NCBI RefSeq assembly: GCF_945859685.1
Contig: NC_079147.1
Span: 129,636,238-129,700,237 of the forward strand
Length of the DNA: 64,000 nucleotides
DNA from: Eupeodes corollae
Lineage: Eukaryota > Arthropoda > Insecta > Diptera > Syrphidae
Reading direction: 5' to 3'
The notes under the pieces are model-generated. The model had not been told where the DNA came from and did no database searches. It worked only from the letters and a program-made list of their open reading frames with translations. Shown in pieces: positions 11,150 to 22,145 of this stretch. A program made the translations under genes and the position numbers. Numbering within the stretch: the stretch's first letter is position 1; every line of letters begins with the position of its first letter.

Positions 11150-12806
11150 ATTTCAGATCTTTCCTTACCCTCACCTTAAGCAAGGTGGAAATCCAAATAC
11201 TAGACTATACTAACTCACAAATGAACACTAAGAATGGCAGAACTACAAACTAAGACTTTAAAATAATCCATACTGTAGACCTTAGCCTATACCAAAAATT
11301 GATTGATGACATACGACTGATTATTATTAACCAAAACATTAGCACTAGCGAAACGCTCTATCCATACCTTTCCCATGAAATTTCAATAATCCAAAATCAC
11401 CTAACTCGATTGAAACCAACAACGAAAACTAAACGTTCAATTGACATGGATTGCTAGTAATCTGGACCATGACGACTTCCAAATAATTAAGCAAATTGTA
11501 ATAAATAAATTGTCTTTCGAGAAAATTAATCAAATTACTAAAGAACAAGCGAAATCGTTAAAAATGAATTAATATCTAATATTAAATATAAGATCAAGAT
11601 TATAAAACAGGAGATTGTTAAAATAATGTAGTAAATTCCTACATTTTAACAAATTAATATAATAAAAGAAATTAAAAAAAAAGAAAATATGCCTTATGTA
11701 AATCTTGAAGAAGCACTAGAATTTGGTGATGTTAAAATTGCATCTAATTGTTATACAATTATTTATATTTTAACTTTTTCAACAAGAGAACTTGAAACTT
11801 GTGAAACAATTCTATTAAAACCTGTAAAAAAGGTAATTTTATAAATACAATTCCATATGAACATATACTAAAATGTAAACAAAATCTTTTTGGCATAAAA
11901 TCAAATTGTAAAAAATTGTATAATCTTTCAATTTGTAGTCATAAGAACATTATTAACATAAGTAATTCAACTTGCATAACGAACTTACTAAGAAGCCAGC
12001 CACCTATTTGTACCAGAATAAATAACCAGCAAGTACCCACAGTTGAAGAAATTTCTAAAGGAATATTACTCTTAAATCAGTATATTAGCAGCATTTTGAT
12101 CGACAATGAAGAAATAAAGCTTACCGGCATTTTTATCACTGAACACCACAATCAAACCATTACAATAAATAACCAAACCTATGTTTCAAAGGAAGTTTGA
12201 ACCACCAGTCCCTTAGCCGCAATAATGCAACAGCTTTAAAAAAATGGAACGTTTGAAGAACTCTTATCCCTAGAGATGATAAAAGAGCTGAACACAAATA
12301 ACATAAACGACATTAAATTACTAGAGTATAAAAACAAAATAAATTTATCAAGCAATATTGGCCTATCAACGTTAATAGTCGTACTTATCCTGTTCATTTT
12401 CTATAAATTATGCCCTAAAAAGAAACAACAACCCGTCAAAACGAATACAGTACTTGAAATAAAACCAATCATTTTGGAATCCACACTTAAAACACGCTTA
12501 AGTAAAACAACAGTTTCATCATTACCAAAGGTGTCCAGCAGTAACCAAATTCCGTTATTTCAAAAGAACAATCGAATGAGGACGTCCGACTTTTTAACGG
12601 CGGAGGAGTTAACGACAACGATTTCAAAACGACGATGTAAACTAACACCTCACACGAGTAGTCTGAAAATGCCAACACATCATACATGTCGAAAAACCAA
12701 CACCGCTCGAGAGAACAAAATTGCAACAACATTGCCTACATCCCCAAATTCCATCACATTCGCGGTGTTACCAGTGGGAAACATCAGCAACAAAAATAGT
12801 ATTTAA
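11150..12806 (+). pseudogene. errantivirus-like envelope protein remnant
   Basis: Downstream of pol, several frames show features of gypsy-group env: a hydrophobic-start segment near 11160-11215, a segment ending with a basic cleavage-like site (KTKRS, about 11430-11445), asparagine-rich ectodomain pieces (11916-12200), and a 176-codon frame (12276-12806) with a transmembrane helix of about 20 residues followed by LCPKKKQQP and a cytoplasmic tail. Stops and frameshifts occur between the pieces, so no complete glycoprotein can be made. Identification rests on position and these features, not on a residue-level match. Confidence 0.6.
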
Positions 12807-12887
12807 GCTCTAGATTAAAGAACAAAATTGTCAATTGTAGTTTAACCAGCGGAAACGCTGCTCAAATAAAAAATAAAGTTTTTTTTA

Positions 12888-13440
12888 TTGAAATCATTAA
12901 ATAATTTATTAACTCATATCCTGGTATTCAGAATAATAAATTTACGATTTTTAAGTGAAAGGATATGTAGCCTATGTTTAAAACTACAAAACACAAAAAT
13001 GACTATAATTCAGGTTTATGCCCCGACCAAAACAGCAACTGACGAAGAAATTTCGAACTTCTACAATTTATTGGACAAAGTATATAAAGAAACAAAAATG
13101 GATGGCCAAGTTAGTGAAACAGATTGACAACGATGAAGAAGTAATGAGGCCATTTGGATACGGACGAAGAAACAAAAGAGGAGACCTACTTATAAAGTGG
13201 CTGGAACAGACGAATCTTAAAATTGCAAATTCTTTCTTCAAAAAGAGAAAAACACGGAAATGGACCTGGATTCACCCGAATGGGATAACAAAGAACGAAA
13301 TTGACTTAGTTCTAACAAATAAACTGAAATCTATTAACGACATCTCCGTATTGAATAATTTTAAATTTGATAGCGACCATAGGCTAGTAAGAGCAAAAAT
13401 AAAAGTGGACCATAATTCGCTGAAAAGAAACAAACAAACA
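12888..13440 (+). pseudogene. RTE endonuclease domain remnant
   Basis: MTIIQVYAPTKTATDEEISN starts near 12999, a sequence typical of RTE/BovB-type APE endonucleases. The GDFN catalytic block expected next is missing through a small deletion and frameshift near 13100-13130. The frame from 13018 resumes with PFGYGRRNKRGDLLIKWLEQ, TRKWTWIHP, NEIDLVLTN and FDSDHRLVRAKIKV (catalytic Asp-His). In active relatives it makes the first-strand nick. Confidence 0.8.
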
Positions 13441-15064
13441 CTCACTATTCCTAGAATAAAACCAACCGAAAATATTGAAAAATATAATGACACGCTTAAG
13501 AAAGAAATAAGACTTAATATAACTAGAAATAGAATAAAGGAAATTTTTCAAAGTTCATATGATTCATTAGAACAGATAATAAAGAACTCGGCGAAAGTTT
13601 CAATCATGACTGCTGTTACTACAAAATCTGATAAATTAACAAACGACACTAAAGCGCTGATAACCAGAAGAGATAAGCTACGAAACAAGGACAACTTATC
13701 AGACCAGCAAAAAAATGAACTAAGATACCTTTGGAAAACTATAAAAATAGATGCGAAAAATGATATCCAAACATATAACGAAACAATGATAAAAGATATA
13801 TTGAGCAACACAAAATCTAATAAAAAGACAAAATCATTTCTTGACAATGGAAAAGAGTGGATAACATCAATTAAGTACAAAAATAACAACGCAGTTAATA
13901 GGAGAGATATAAATGAGTCTGCTACCAAGTTTTTCGAAGAACTTTTCAAATCGACAAAAGAAATAAAAGATGATAATATATCGATAGCGGACTGTTACAC
14001 TTTTTACAAAAACAGATATTGAACAAGCATTTGACGATCTTGAGACAGATAAGTGTACAAAAAATGATGGTATTGTAACAGAAATGCTCAAATATGGAAA
14101 GCAACCAATTTCTACAGTCTTGACCACGATTTTTAATGACATACTTATAACACAGCAGATTCCAAAATAATGGAAACAAGCTACAATTACGCTTATCCAC
14201 AAAAAAGGAAATAAAGAAGACATAAATAACTACAGACCATTAAGCAACATTTCTATGATATATAAACTGTTCTCCAAAGTAATGTACACAAAAATTGATG
14301 ACACATTAAACAGAAATCAGCCAAGGAAACAAGCAGGATTCCGAGAAGATTTTTCAACAACAGACCATCTACAAACAATGAACCAACTAATTGAAAAAAC
14401 TAACGAGTTTGAAAAACCTTTGCAACTTTTATGTATTGACTTCAGTAAAGCATTTGACTCTGTAGAACATGACGAAATGTGGACAGCGCTGACAAACCAA
14501 GGAATTCATCCTTTCTTTATAAGGACGTCGAAAAATATATATACAGACAGCGTGGCGAAAATAAAAACCGAAAGAATAGGAAAAGAAATAAAAATAAAGA
14601 GGGGGATCCAATGTCCCCACCATTATTCTCTGCTGGAAGAAATATTCAAGAAACTAAACTGGGTCATTAGATGTGGAATAAATATTTGGGGACAATATTT
14701 GAGCAACCTTAGATTCTCTGATGACATAGTTCTCATTTCATCAACTTCCGGACAAATACAAAATATGCTCATAGAATTGACAAATGAATGCAAGAAAGTT
14801 GGACTTTATATCAATAAGTCAAAAACTAAGATAATGACTAACCATATTAAAGATGAAATATTGCTGGATAACAAACACATAGAATATGTAGAAGACTGTA
14901 CTTATCTAGGACAGACTAAGTCATTCATTAACCAAGAGAAAAAAGAAGTTTCTAGACGCATTACCAATAGTTGTAAAAAAATTTTGGAGTCTAAAACAAA
15001 TATTACAATCGAATCTAATAATCTAACCGTATCTCACACTAAAGGGGTTGTCCACGTTCCTTAA
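13441..15064 (+). pseudogene. RTE linker and reverse transcriptase
   Basis: A Lys/Asn-rich linker (to about 14010) precedes a frameshift and then the RT. The blocks are NDGIVTEMLKYG, ITLIHKKGNKEDINNYRPLS (with a TAA near 14168), QAGFREDFSTTDHLQT, LLCIDFSKAFDSVEH (first catalytic Asp), a frameshifted QGDPMSPPLF block near 14605, and LRFSDDIVLISSTS with the Asp pair (FSDD instead of F/YADD) near 14715. TYLGQTKSF and RRITNSCKKI mark the start of the thumb. Sequence after about 15010 is unrelated. Confidence 0.8.
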
Positions 15065-15379
15065 TTGTGGTATATGATCTATAGTGGTGTATGCCCATTT
15101 AATTGATATAACAAAAGTCTTACGCTCTTATCAACTGGTTTTAATTCAACAGGCTTTGTCGTTGTACCCTCGATTTGAGTTAACGAAGCCCTTCACAAGG
15201 ATTAATCTACGAAAAAAGTACCCTTCGAAAATTTACACCCATGGAAACATCTGCGGAAGTTGATATACAAAACGTAATGGAAAAAACAGTTCAAAGTATT
15301 TTAAAATAAACAAGGATACAAACGCAAAATTAATATATAAATGTGGTTTTGTCAGTAACAAACTCCACTTCTGTGACAC
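15065..15379. other. no feature recognised
   Basis: AT-rich sequence between the RTE LINE and the Transib remnant. No coding family, repeat copy or inverted repeat was seen. Confidence 0.3.
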
Positions 15380-15399
15380 ACTGTCCAACAAACTAAAAT

Positions 15400-16005
15400 T
15401 CAATGAGAAATTTCAAATCTTCAAAAACTATTAGTTGGGATGTCTACGCTTCACCTCTGGATAAGGACTTCCGAAAGCATGTTGCACATCGCCTACAGAC
15501 TGCCCTTGAAAACATGGCGAGTACAAGGATACTAGAATAAAGCTTTTTTAACTAGAGAGAAAAAAAGAATCCAGGCAGAGTTTAAAACAAAGATGGCTTT
15601 GAATGTTGACCTTCCAAGTCAGGATTTGGATCCTCAAATAATGGCAACACTGCCAGGAAATTTTTTTCTGAGCCACATAAAATCTCCCAAATTAAAAAAA
15701 ATTGCTATACTTTGATAGAGAAAAAAGGTTTTATATTGCGAGCTATTGCAAATCAATTTGGAGAAATTCTACAACTGTACAATCTACAATTATATGGTTG
15801 GTACTACATGCCCTGTACATTGCACAAACTGTTCTTTCATATAAATGAAATCATGAAATATTTTCAAATACCTTTAGGACAACTAACTGAAGAAGCGCTT
15901 AAAAGTTTGCATAACATTTTTCGCCTTATTACGTTGAACCACACAAGAAAGCCTATTAGATCTAATAAATGTAAAGATGTTATGAGTTATTTAGTGTTGA
16001 TGTAA
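15400..16005 (+). pseudogene. Transib-like transposase C-terminal remnant (RAG1-related family)
   Basis: Three frames together give the C-terminal half of a Transib-type transposase. 15560-15700 reads IQAEFKTKMALNVDLPSQ with, in another frame, a GSSNNGNTARKFF-like block. 15712-16005 contains LQLYGWYYMPCTLHKLFFH and PLGQLTEEALKSLHNIFR, followed by HTRKP. In Transib and RAG1 the last catalytic Glu sits in this 'SEE...EARNK' region; here the aligned position appears to be Lys (codon 15901-15903). Family recognition is from memory of this motif series. Confidence 0.6.
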
Positions 16006-16185
16006 GACCAACATACATCATCTCAAAGGAAAATTGTTCGTAAGTGAAGGAGTTTTGATTCCAGCCTTGAAAATTTCTTGTTTTCTGCTGAAGAACCGAA
16101 CTCTCCAAGTCTTGAGTTTTAGATAGACATTTATAGTTATATATGTAAATAATATATTAAGAAATGTTAACAGTCAAATTTAACA

Positions 16186-16443
16186 TACAGTCCCTGCCCA
16201 TATTATTAGACTCACTGCAGAATTTTTATAAGTATTAGGTTATACGCAATATTTTTAAATATTATCCAAAATAAATCTATAAATCTGTTGTTTTATTTTT
16301 ATAAGAGAGTAGGAAATAGTTTATATTCTGCACACAAAATATATATTCCGCATTTAAATTTTCGAAAACCTGATTAAAATTGCTGAAAGCTGAGATTTTG
16401 CATAAAATCTAAAGCGTGTCTTATAATATGGCCTGGGACTGTA
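16186..16443. mobile_element. mariner-type MITE
   Basis: TACAGTCCCTGCCCATATTA at 16186 and the inverse of the sequence ending at 16443 (TACAGTCCCAGGCCATATTA) form terminal inverted repeats of about 26 bp with few mismatches. Both outermost dinucleotides are TA, as expected for the TA target duplication of Tc1/mariner elements. The 258-bp interior is AT-rich and non-coding, so mobility would depend on a transposase encoded elsewhere. Confidence 0.75.
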
Positions 16444-16485
16444 CTATATATGTATGGTTGAGTGATTTATGAACATTATAATATT

Positions 16486-17484
16486 TACTTAAGGTGACGC
16501 TATAGTCCGGATGGACTTGGGCCTCAACCAACATGCGACTCCAGCCAGCTCGGTCCCTTGCTAGCTGTCTAAAGTTTCATAATGAGGCCATAAATGAGAC
16601 CGGGGATGATGAGTGTCTTATAAATGGTGATTTTAGATGCTTTAGAGAGGACTTAAGAAGCAGCGATTTGCAAGAGTTATTCTTCGTTTGATTCCAGCGC
16701 TGGTGTCGTTGTCTGTGTTAATAGCGGTGCCTAGGTAGACAAAGTCCCTAATTACCTCAAAGTTATAGCTGTCCATGGTGACGTTTTTTCCAAGACGTCG
16801 TTGTTCAGTGTCCTTTTTTGTCGACAGCATATACTTGGTATTGCCCTGATTGATCACTAAACCCATCTTCTTCGCATCCGTCGCAATGTTCAAGACGCTC
16901 CAAAAACGAGTAATTGGATGGACCGTTGGAAGATTGTGCCTCTAGTGTTTACGGTTGAGTTTTGCACAATTCTTTCCAGAACGATGTTGAAGAAGTTGTA
17001 TGACAGTGCATCGCATTGTCTAAAACATTTATTGACATTAAATGCATCGGTGAGATCTTTTCCGACCTTGATAGAGCAGCGTGCATTCTCCATTGTCGTT
17101 CTGCACAAACGAATGAGTTTAAGAGGGATGCCAACACTAGACATTGCTCTGTAGAGCTCTTCCCTATAGATGCTGTCATACGCGGCTTTAAAGTCGATAA
17201 AGAGATGGTGGGTATCGAATTAGAGTTCTTGCGTTTTTTCCAGGATTAACCGTAATTTAAATATTTGGTCGATAGTGGACTTTCCTGGTCTAAGACCACA
17301 TGGGCCTAAGACGTTCACATATTACGGCAGAGAAGATTTTATAGGCGATGTTAAGTAGAGTGATTCCTCTATAGTTGGTGCAGTTTAAAAGGTCTCCTTT
17401 TTTCAGGATCGGGCAAAAAATACTGAGGTTATATTCATCGGGCATGCTTTCTTTCTACCATATCTAACAGATAAGTTGGTGCAT
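16486..17484 (-). mobile_element. RTE-like LINE fragment, copy 2 (family R1)
   Basis: The minus strand carries the RT of the (TAAG)-tailed family from the MHQLIC region (about 17480) to the 3' end, which is cttaagtaaa at 16486. Coding blocks are a frame at 16890-17144 with FGIPLKL-like, RCSIKVGKDLTDAF and RQCDALSYNFFNIVLERIVQ (the usual QGDALS has Cys for Gly), and 16642-16893 with KMGLVINQGNTKYMLS, VYLGTAINTDNDTSA and KRRITLANRCF. About 300 bp are deleted between 16570 and 16620, joining the thumb to the last C-terminal segment. The copy is 5'-truncated. Confidence 0.85.
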
Positions 17485-17511
17485 TTTGAGTGAATCAAAA
17501 GAAAAAAATAA

Positions 17512-17827
17512 GACAGCACACTCAAAAAAGTTTTTCGGGAAGTGGAGAAAATGGAAAACAAATTCAGAAATAGTACATTATCACGGAAATCTGAACCAAA
17601 CGGGTTATTCAAAGAGGTAGGAGAAGCTCTTAACCTGATTCGGCCAAATGAGAACTTATTTCTTAAATCTGAATTTTTGACCCATTGCAGGTAAGCTCAA
17701 TATATATGTTTCTAAGTCAATATTAATGTGTTGATGTTTTTTTTAAAGGGTAGTTTTGGCGTTAGCAAAAACGACATATAATTCTTTTGAAAAAATTGAA
17801 CGCGGAACAATCTTCAGCAGACTTTGA
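17512..17827 (+). CDS. candidate two-exon coding fragment, unknown function
   Basis: An open frame without stops runs from 17512 to 17690, with an ATG at 17551. It ends at a strong donor (cattgcag|gtaagctc). A 58-bp intron (17691-17748) ends in a pyrimidine-rich acceptor (gtttttttttaaag). Exon 2 (17749-17827) keeps the frame and ends in TGA, so ATG to stop is 219 bases, 72 residues including KSEFLTHC around the junction. Another frame stays open further, to a TAG near 17922, starting in an A-run at 17791-17798, so a 1-bp indel may have cut a longer protein. No family was recognised. It may be a host pseudogene, a live small gene or part of an unknown element. Confidence 0.35.
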
Positions 17828-18119
17828 AGGCGTTGAGGTTTTTGGAATCTCTATTGTCCCTTATCAAACATCAAATTACTCTCCAACTGACCGTTCAATT
17901 TAGTGGTTTTCCTTAAATTGAACAGGTTGACCAATTAAACAGTATTGCGTTTATTGAACAAACCGGATAATTGAACGAAAAATCTGACAAAATGGCTAGT
18001 GCAATTAAGCGGAGAATACTGTATGTCAAAACTCTAGTCTAGAAATAGATAATGCATTGATAAAAATGTAATTTTAAGCCATTATGTCTACTTGCCCAGC
18101 TCGTGCCAATAGATATGCA

Positions 18120-18715
18120 AGACCACCAGTTGTCACATTTTGTACTATGGTAGGATCAGATGGTTTTGAAATCCGTAGCAGAGTCAGATAGGGCTGTATT
18201 CTATCGCCAATATTGGTTTTGCTGGTGATAAGCTACGTACTACCCACAGCTTTGTCAGGTAGTGGAGGTATCCCATGGATTATGACATCCAATTTAAGGC
18301 ACTTGAGTAACTCTATCAGCTGATAAACAAAACCACGAATGTTTCGCAGAAATGTCGAATCTGTGCTTCTATATGGGTATAGCAACTGGAAGGTTACTTC
18401 AGCTATTAAAAGTAAGCTGCAAAGCTTCGTGGATAGATGTCTTCGCAAGATACTAAGGTTTTTTGGCGTAAGTTGGAAAGGATTGGACATACGCATTGAA
18501 AAGGTAACTACTGTATTGCAGGCCAAACAATGCAGTGGAATCTGCTTACCCAAGAAAAAAAAGAGCAGGACTTCCAAAAAGCAGCATCACTAGGAGAGTT
18601 ATATGAAGCTGAAAAATATATCTCCGTATACGATGGCACGCAGGAGTAGCAGAGTTCGTATGCTCCTTAAGGGGTCGTTACAGGTCTGATGATCTAAGTA
18701 AGTAAAATAAAGATT
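18120..18715 (+). pseudogene. LINE RT and C-terminal fragment, third family
   Basis: An RT palm piece near 18155-18260 reads DGFEIRSRVR, a stop, then GCILSPILVLLVIS, corresponding to the 'VRQGCILSP' block. After an internal deletion the C-terminal domain follows: ESVLLYGYSNWKVTS (about 18357-18400), then FVDRCLRKILRFFGVSWKG. The sequence ends near 18700 with ctaagtaagtaaaataaag, a short TAAG tail similar to that of family R1. The catalytic Asp pair is in the deleted part. Confidence 0.6.
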
Positions 18716-19139
18716 CCAAAAAAATCAGAAAGTATGAATTAAAAAATGAATTTTGTCCTTAGTCAACACTGTGATTAAAGTCAACAACAAGAAAGAAAGA
18801 ATGTGTACGATAAGAATGTCAGTCAACTCTTAGCCGCTGAAAGGTACCGTCGTTGGTAACTATCAAAAATAGTCTTTTTTAACGTTCTATTATTTCAGAA
18901 GTGAGAACTGAACCGTGGTGTTGGCCGTTATCCGTGTCGTCGGTTTATAAAAAAAATATTGCTTTTAAGTGATACTAGATTTTAATATATAACAAAAGAG
19001 CAAAATTACCAAAGTAAATCTTTAAGTTTTGATTTCGCCTACTTGCAAAGTGTTTGATACGTAAAAGAGTCCTAAGAAGTTTTAAATATTGACTAGAATA
19101 CCAGGCACATAAAGAGAAATCCAAAAATAGCAATGATAC
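18716..19139. other. no feature recognised
   Basis: AT-rich sequence without a recognisable coding family or repeat copy. Confidence 0.3.
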
Positions 19140-19345
19140 AATTAATTATTTAAAAAAGAATGAAGTGATTTATTACAAACCTTATAGGGTCTCGTACACG
19201 CTAATGGAGGAGCATCAAAGGATCATCAATGAACTTGAAGCCAATGACATATTAAATACTTGGATTCAGAGTATGCAAACTCTGAATTGAATGTGCGTGG
19301 AGTATAGAAGATCGAACTCCATCACAAAATGTGAGAATTTTCTAA
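19140..19345 (+). pseudogene. gypsy-like RT N-terminal fragment
   Basis: The plus strand reads VIYYKPYRVSYTLMEEHQRI, then INELEANDIL, followed after a frame change by a segment equivalent to the family's 'R-MCV-D/E-YRRLNSIT' block (here MCVEYRRSNSIT). This is the start of a Ty3/gypsy RT, where the peptide binds near the template grip. The rest is lost where the minus-strand LINE ends at 19374. It differs from the gypsy element at 8.7 kb. Confidence 0.65.
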
Positions 19346-19479
19346 ACACCTAATATAGTGAACCAATTGCCAACTTTTTTTAAATTTATTTATCTTAATC
19401 ATTCTTAAAATTATCTTAGAGCTAGACAAAACTTCATAAGACGAGCCTAATTAACTATAAATTACAACAAACTTACTGT

Positions 19480-20362
19480 TCCCATACGGACACGCTGGAA
19501 TAAACTTGCTTGGAACTGTCAATCTATCCTATATCAGACCGCATCTTTCTAAAGGGAATAATGCCTCTGCTAGATTTTTAAAATAATTGCGTCGTTTGGA
19601 TAGAACGCTCAAAAATTAAATTGTTAATCGAAGACATAGCTTTCGCAATGTGACTTTCAACGAGTCTTATCACAAAATTTTTAATTTTGTTGATTCTAGC
19701 ACCGTTGTGCAGGACCTCGTTGGAAAAGTGATGAACATAATAAGATTCGACTGTTCTGTGGAAGCTTGTACAGCACTGTAAATATTTTGGCTCAAACACC
19801 CGAAAATTTTCTATCCGGGAAGACGCGACCATAAACTACACAGGACAACCATACACGATCATTGGACGTGTGAGGGCCATGTAGCAAATTACCTTCACTT
19901 TCTGATTGAGTCAATTGCTGTAAAACAGCCGTTTCGTCAGAGCAAAGGCTCCTCTGGCTCTGGTCAGATGACCATAATGCTCCAACTCCTGCACGTATTT
20001 TCGTGGCCCTATCCAACTGAGTCCGGAAAAGAATTGGTTCCGACTTCTGGATGTTTATTTTCTATCACTGAACTTTGTCGAAATCACGCTGCAAGAGAGT
20101 TCCCATAACCTCAACCTTTCGTTCCGTTCTGTACACAATTAGAATAATAAATTGCCTTTGTTAGACTACATATTCGTCCATGTTGTAGACAATTTTTAAT
20201 TTGGAATTTTTAGGTAAAAGTTAAATTGCTATTTTCGACAACAAACTTTCTACCGTTAAACACATCGTAAAGTATATATAACAATAGTTTGCTAATGCTA
20301 AGCCTGCTCAGTGTTGTCTCGCTAAGGCATTGGTGAAACGAGGCCAGCGCGTCTTATTTTAA
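19480..20362 (-). pseudogene. LINE RT pieces and C-terminal domain (family J1)
   Basis: Near 20060-20260 fragments resemble the RT strand before the palm ('RKFVVENSNLT', 'IKNCLQHGRICS'). The frame 19792-20016 begins with DRATKIRAGVGALW and the following frame 19578-19832 has ENFRVFEPKYLQCCTSFHR and NFVIRLVESHI, the C-terminal region of this LINE family. The homologous 'QKSETILFR' block occurs in the copy near 51200. The YADD palm block is deleted. Confidence 0.6.
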
Positions 20363-21012
20363 TTATAAAAGTGCGTTGCAACGTTTTCTTCCAAATCGAC
20401 GCACACTCGAAATCTGCATTACGGCAGCCAATTCGCAGTAATCTTCATTGTACTCGACTTTTTGTAAGCACTTTTGAGGGTTATCATCTACTTTGTCTAT
20501 AATTAACAGCAAAATATGCAGAAAGGAGCCGATTCTGGGATACGAAGGCTTTTCATTAGCCATTAGGTCGTTGCAATATTCGACGCTGTATAGATTGAAA
20601 AGATGCTTACCTCTGAGATTACTATATTGATTTCCCCAATCTTCATGTTTTACGTTCAAATAACCGGCCAAGGTGAAATAGTTATCTTCCAAGATCAGTT
20701 TAAGTTTCGTAAAAAGAACCTCGAGTTCTGAAGCAAAGTTAGTATCCTATGAAGATCAAAGCGCATAAGCCGCAATCATATTCATCCACTTCTCTTGAGT
20801 GAGAGTGATGCATACAATGCAAACTTTTAACATCTTGAACTTACGCAATTCATTGTTGTATATAACTTTGTAATTAATGTCTTGAGTGGAGTCGGGTCAG
20901 TTTTTTCTTACGATATTGTAATTTTTATGAGTCAATTTATGTTTGTCTCTCAGCTTGGCTTAGCTAGTCATAAATAGATTGGGACTGAAGTCTTTTTACA
21001 ATTAGTACATGT
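20363..21012 (-). pseudogene. LINE endonuclease domain (family J1)
   Basis: A 109-codon minus-strand frame (20363-20692) contains FTLAGYLNVKHEDWGNQYSN (the EN GDLNAKH block with Asp replaced by Tyr) and RGKHLFNLYSVEY, then PSYPRIGSFL and LAAVMQIS, the last aligning to the C-terminal EN strand. Upstream, to 21012, decayed sequence matches the EN start seen at 5.8 kb. Several stops lie between 20700 and 21000. Confidence 0.7.
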
Positions 21013-21507
21013 TTGCGTTTCGTTCAATCCTAATAAGTGAGTTAGGTATGTAGTTTGAAAGGTATTATCAAGGCTCATCGTCTAGAATCAAAATTAACGT
21101 TTACTTTCGCTTTTTAATTGACAAATTGATTCGCGTGATGAGTAAAACAGATAACTACATATTCGTAAAGAATACCTACTAACTCCATATTAGAATAAAA
21201 AATTAGAAATTGCGGTATTTTATTAATATGTAAGAGAATCTGCAATCTTGATTGCATTTTTAATAATTTTTTTTTTTAATTTTATATACAAGAAATATTT
21301 TTATATTTCATCAAGTTAAAAAAAATTTAATTATGCCTTATGCTATCACATATAATATACACTCATATTTTTTATCAAATTGGCAACCTTAACACATGAG
21401 CTAAGTGCAGAAATATATATATAAATTCATGAAATAAGTCGGAGAGCAGCGTGTTCTTTTATTGTTTTTACTTATTTTTTTTTTCTTTGAGTAAACTGAG
21501 GTCTTAA
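21013..21507. other. no feature recognised
   Basis: Strongly AT-rich sequence between the LINE end and the Harbinger-like element; no gene or clear repeat structure was seen. Confidence 0.3.
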
Positions 21508-22145
21508 TGGATGAAACACAAACACGCTTCAGCTTCGGCTTCGTCTGTGTTACGATAGGGCTGCTTCGAGGTTGTTTGAATGACACTTCTGTCATTAGCT
21601 GTTAGTTTTTTCTCAATAGTTTGTTTTGATTTTTCGTGCAGTAAAAAATATGAATTTTGAAATGGAAAAAAATATCGCGGAAGTAGCTTACACCACCTTT
21701 CGTGGGTATGTTCAGCTCATGGAGCAAGAAGAAGCGCCAGAGAGAGACGTCGGTGGGTCCAGGAGCTCAATCTACGGAGTTCTTTTATCTATGAGGAGTT
21801 CTTCGAAACTCATTTTTTCATCATTCTTTTATACAAAAATTTAATGTATATTTCGATAACTACCCTTTTTAACTTTTTCTAATAACCAATGGGAATCCCT
21901 TCAAAAGCAAATGTATTTTGTTTGTTGGCTATTTTTAAAGTTGTTGAGCTGTCAGACAATTAAATATTCAGCAAATATGAACTAGTGCTTCCGTTTAGAG
22001 GCGCATTCCGTAACATTACGTTCTTTTCCTTACGATTGTCAAACGAACTGAGAGGTCAAAGCTTCATTGTTATAGCATTCATTGAATTCCTATTGCTAAA
22101 CTCGTAAACCTCATACGAAGCTGAAGTGTGTTTGGGTTTCAGCCA
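21508..22145 (+). mobile_element. PIF/Harbinger-like internally deleted element
   Basis: Terminal inverted repeats of 30 bp (21508-21537 and 22116-22145) match at 27 positions; the left one begins TGGATGAAACACAAACACGC. Each end is directly flanked by TAA (21505-21507 and 22146-22148), the 3-bp duplication typical of PIF/Harbinger. Inside, at 21647-21810, lies a residue of a HARBI1-like transposase start. The 638-bp length shows most of the transposase is gone, so it would need help in trans. Confidence 0.75.
21647..21810 (+). pseudogene. HARBI1-like transposase N-terminal remnant
   Basis: From ATG 21650 the frame reads MNFEMEKNIAEVA and then EQEEAPERD. After a one-base shift the alternative frame gives RRRWVQELN and FIYEEFFE. 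The combination 'EEAPERRRRWV...' resembles the arginine/tryptophan-rich start of PIF/Harbinger transposases (HARBI1 group). No DDE core remains. The Harbinger-type ends and TAA duplications around it give independent support. Confidence 0.5.

Larger units (their letters stand above)
8718..12880 (+). mobile_element. gypsy/errantivirus-like LTR element, 5'-truncated
   Basis: The piece begins inside the RT directly after the (TAAG)4 tail of the preceding LINE and runs through RNase H, integrase and an env-like region. No gag, protease or LTR was recognised. An AATAAA-rich stretch at 12865-12890 lies near the 3' limit, where an RTE LINE begins. Pol is interrupted by a SINE at 10138-10245. The order pol then env with a separate membrane-anchored protein is that of insect errantiviruses. 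Many stops and frameshifts make it non-functional. Confidence 0.75.
12888..15064 (+). mobile_element. RTE-clade LINE, truncated at both ends
   Basis: It follows the gypsy env region directly and contains an endonuclease and an RT without RNase H. It starts inside EN and stops inside the thumb region (a VSRRITNSCKKI-type block near 14949-14985), so 5'UTR, EN start, C-terminus and 3' tail are missing. Coding is broken by at least three frameshifts and an in-frame stop. It is a different family from the (TAAG)-tailed LINE. Confidence 0.75.
19374..21012 (-). mobile_element. Jockey-like LINE copy (family J1), broken
   Basis: Read on the minus strand the copy starts at the EN start, homologous to 5810-5905 (the 'gactccagtcccgat...aaattgactcataaaa' region recurs), continues through EN and pieces of the RT, and ends near 19374 in aataaatttaaaaaaa, a poly(A)-like tail. 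Large parts of the RT palm are missing. It lies next to a gypsy RT fragment whose coding stops at the LINE end, suggesting the LINE landed in that older element. Confidence 0.7.

Noticed and set aside
8718..12880. Possibly active endogenous retrovirus
   Set aside because: No LTRs, gag or protease were found; RT has a deletion, integrase is split by a SINE, and env is fragmented by stops.
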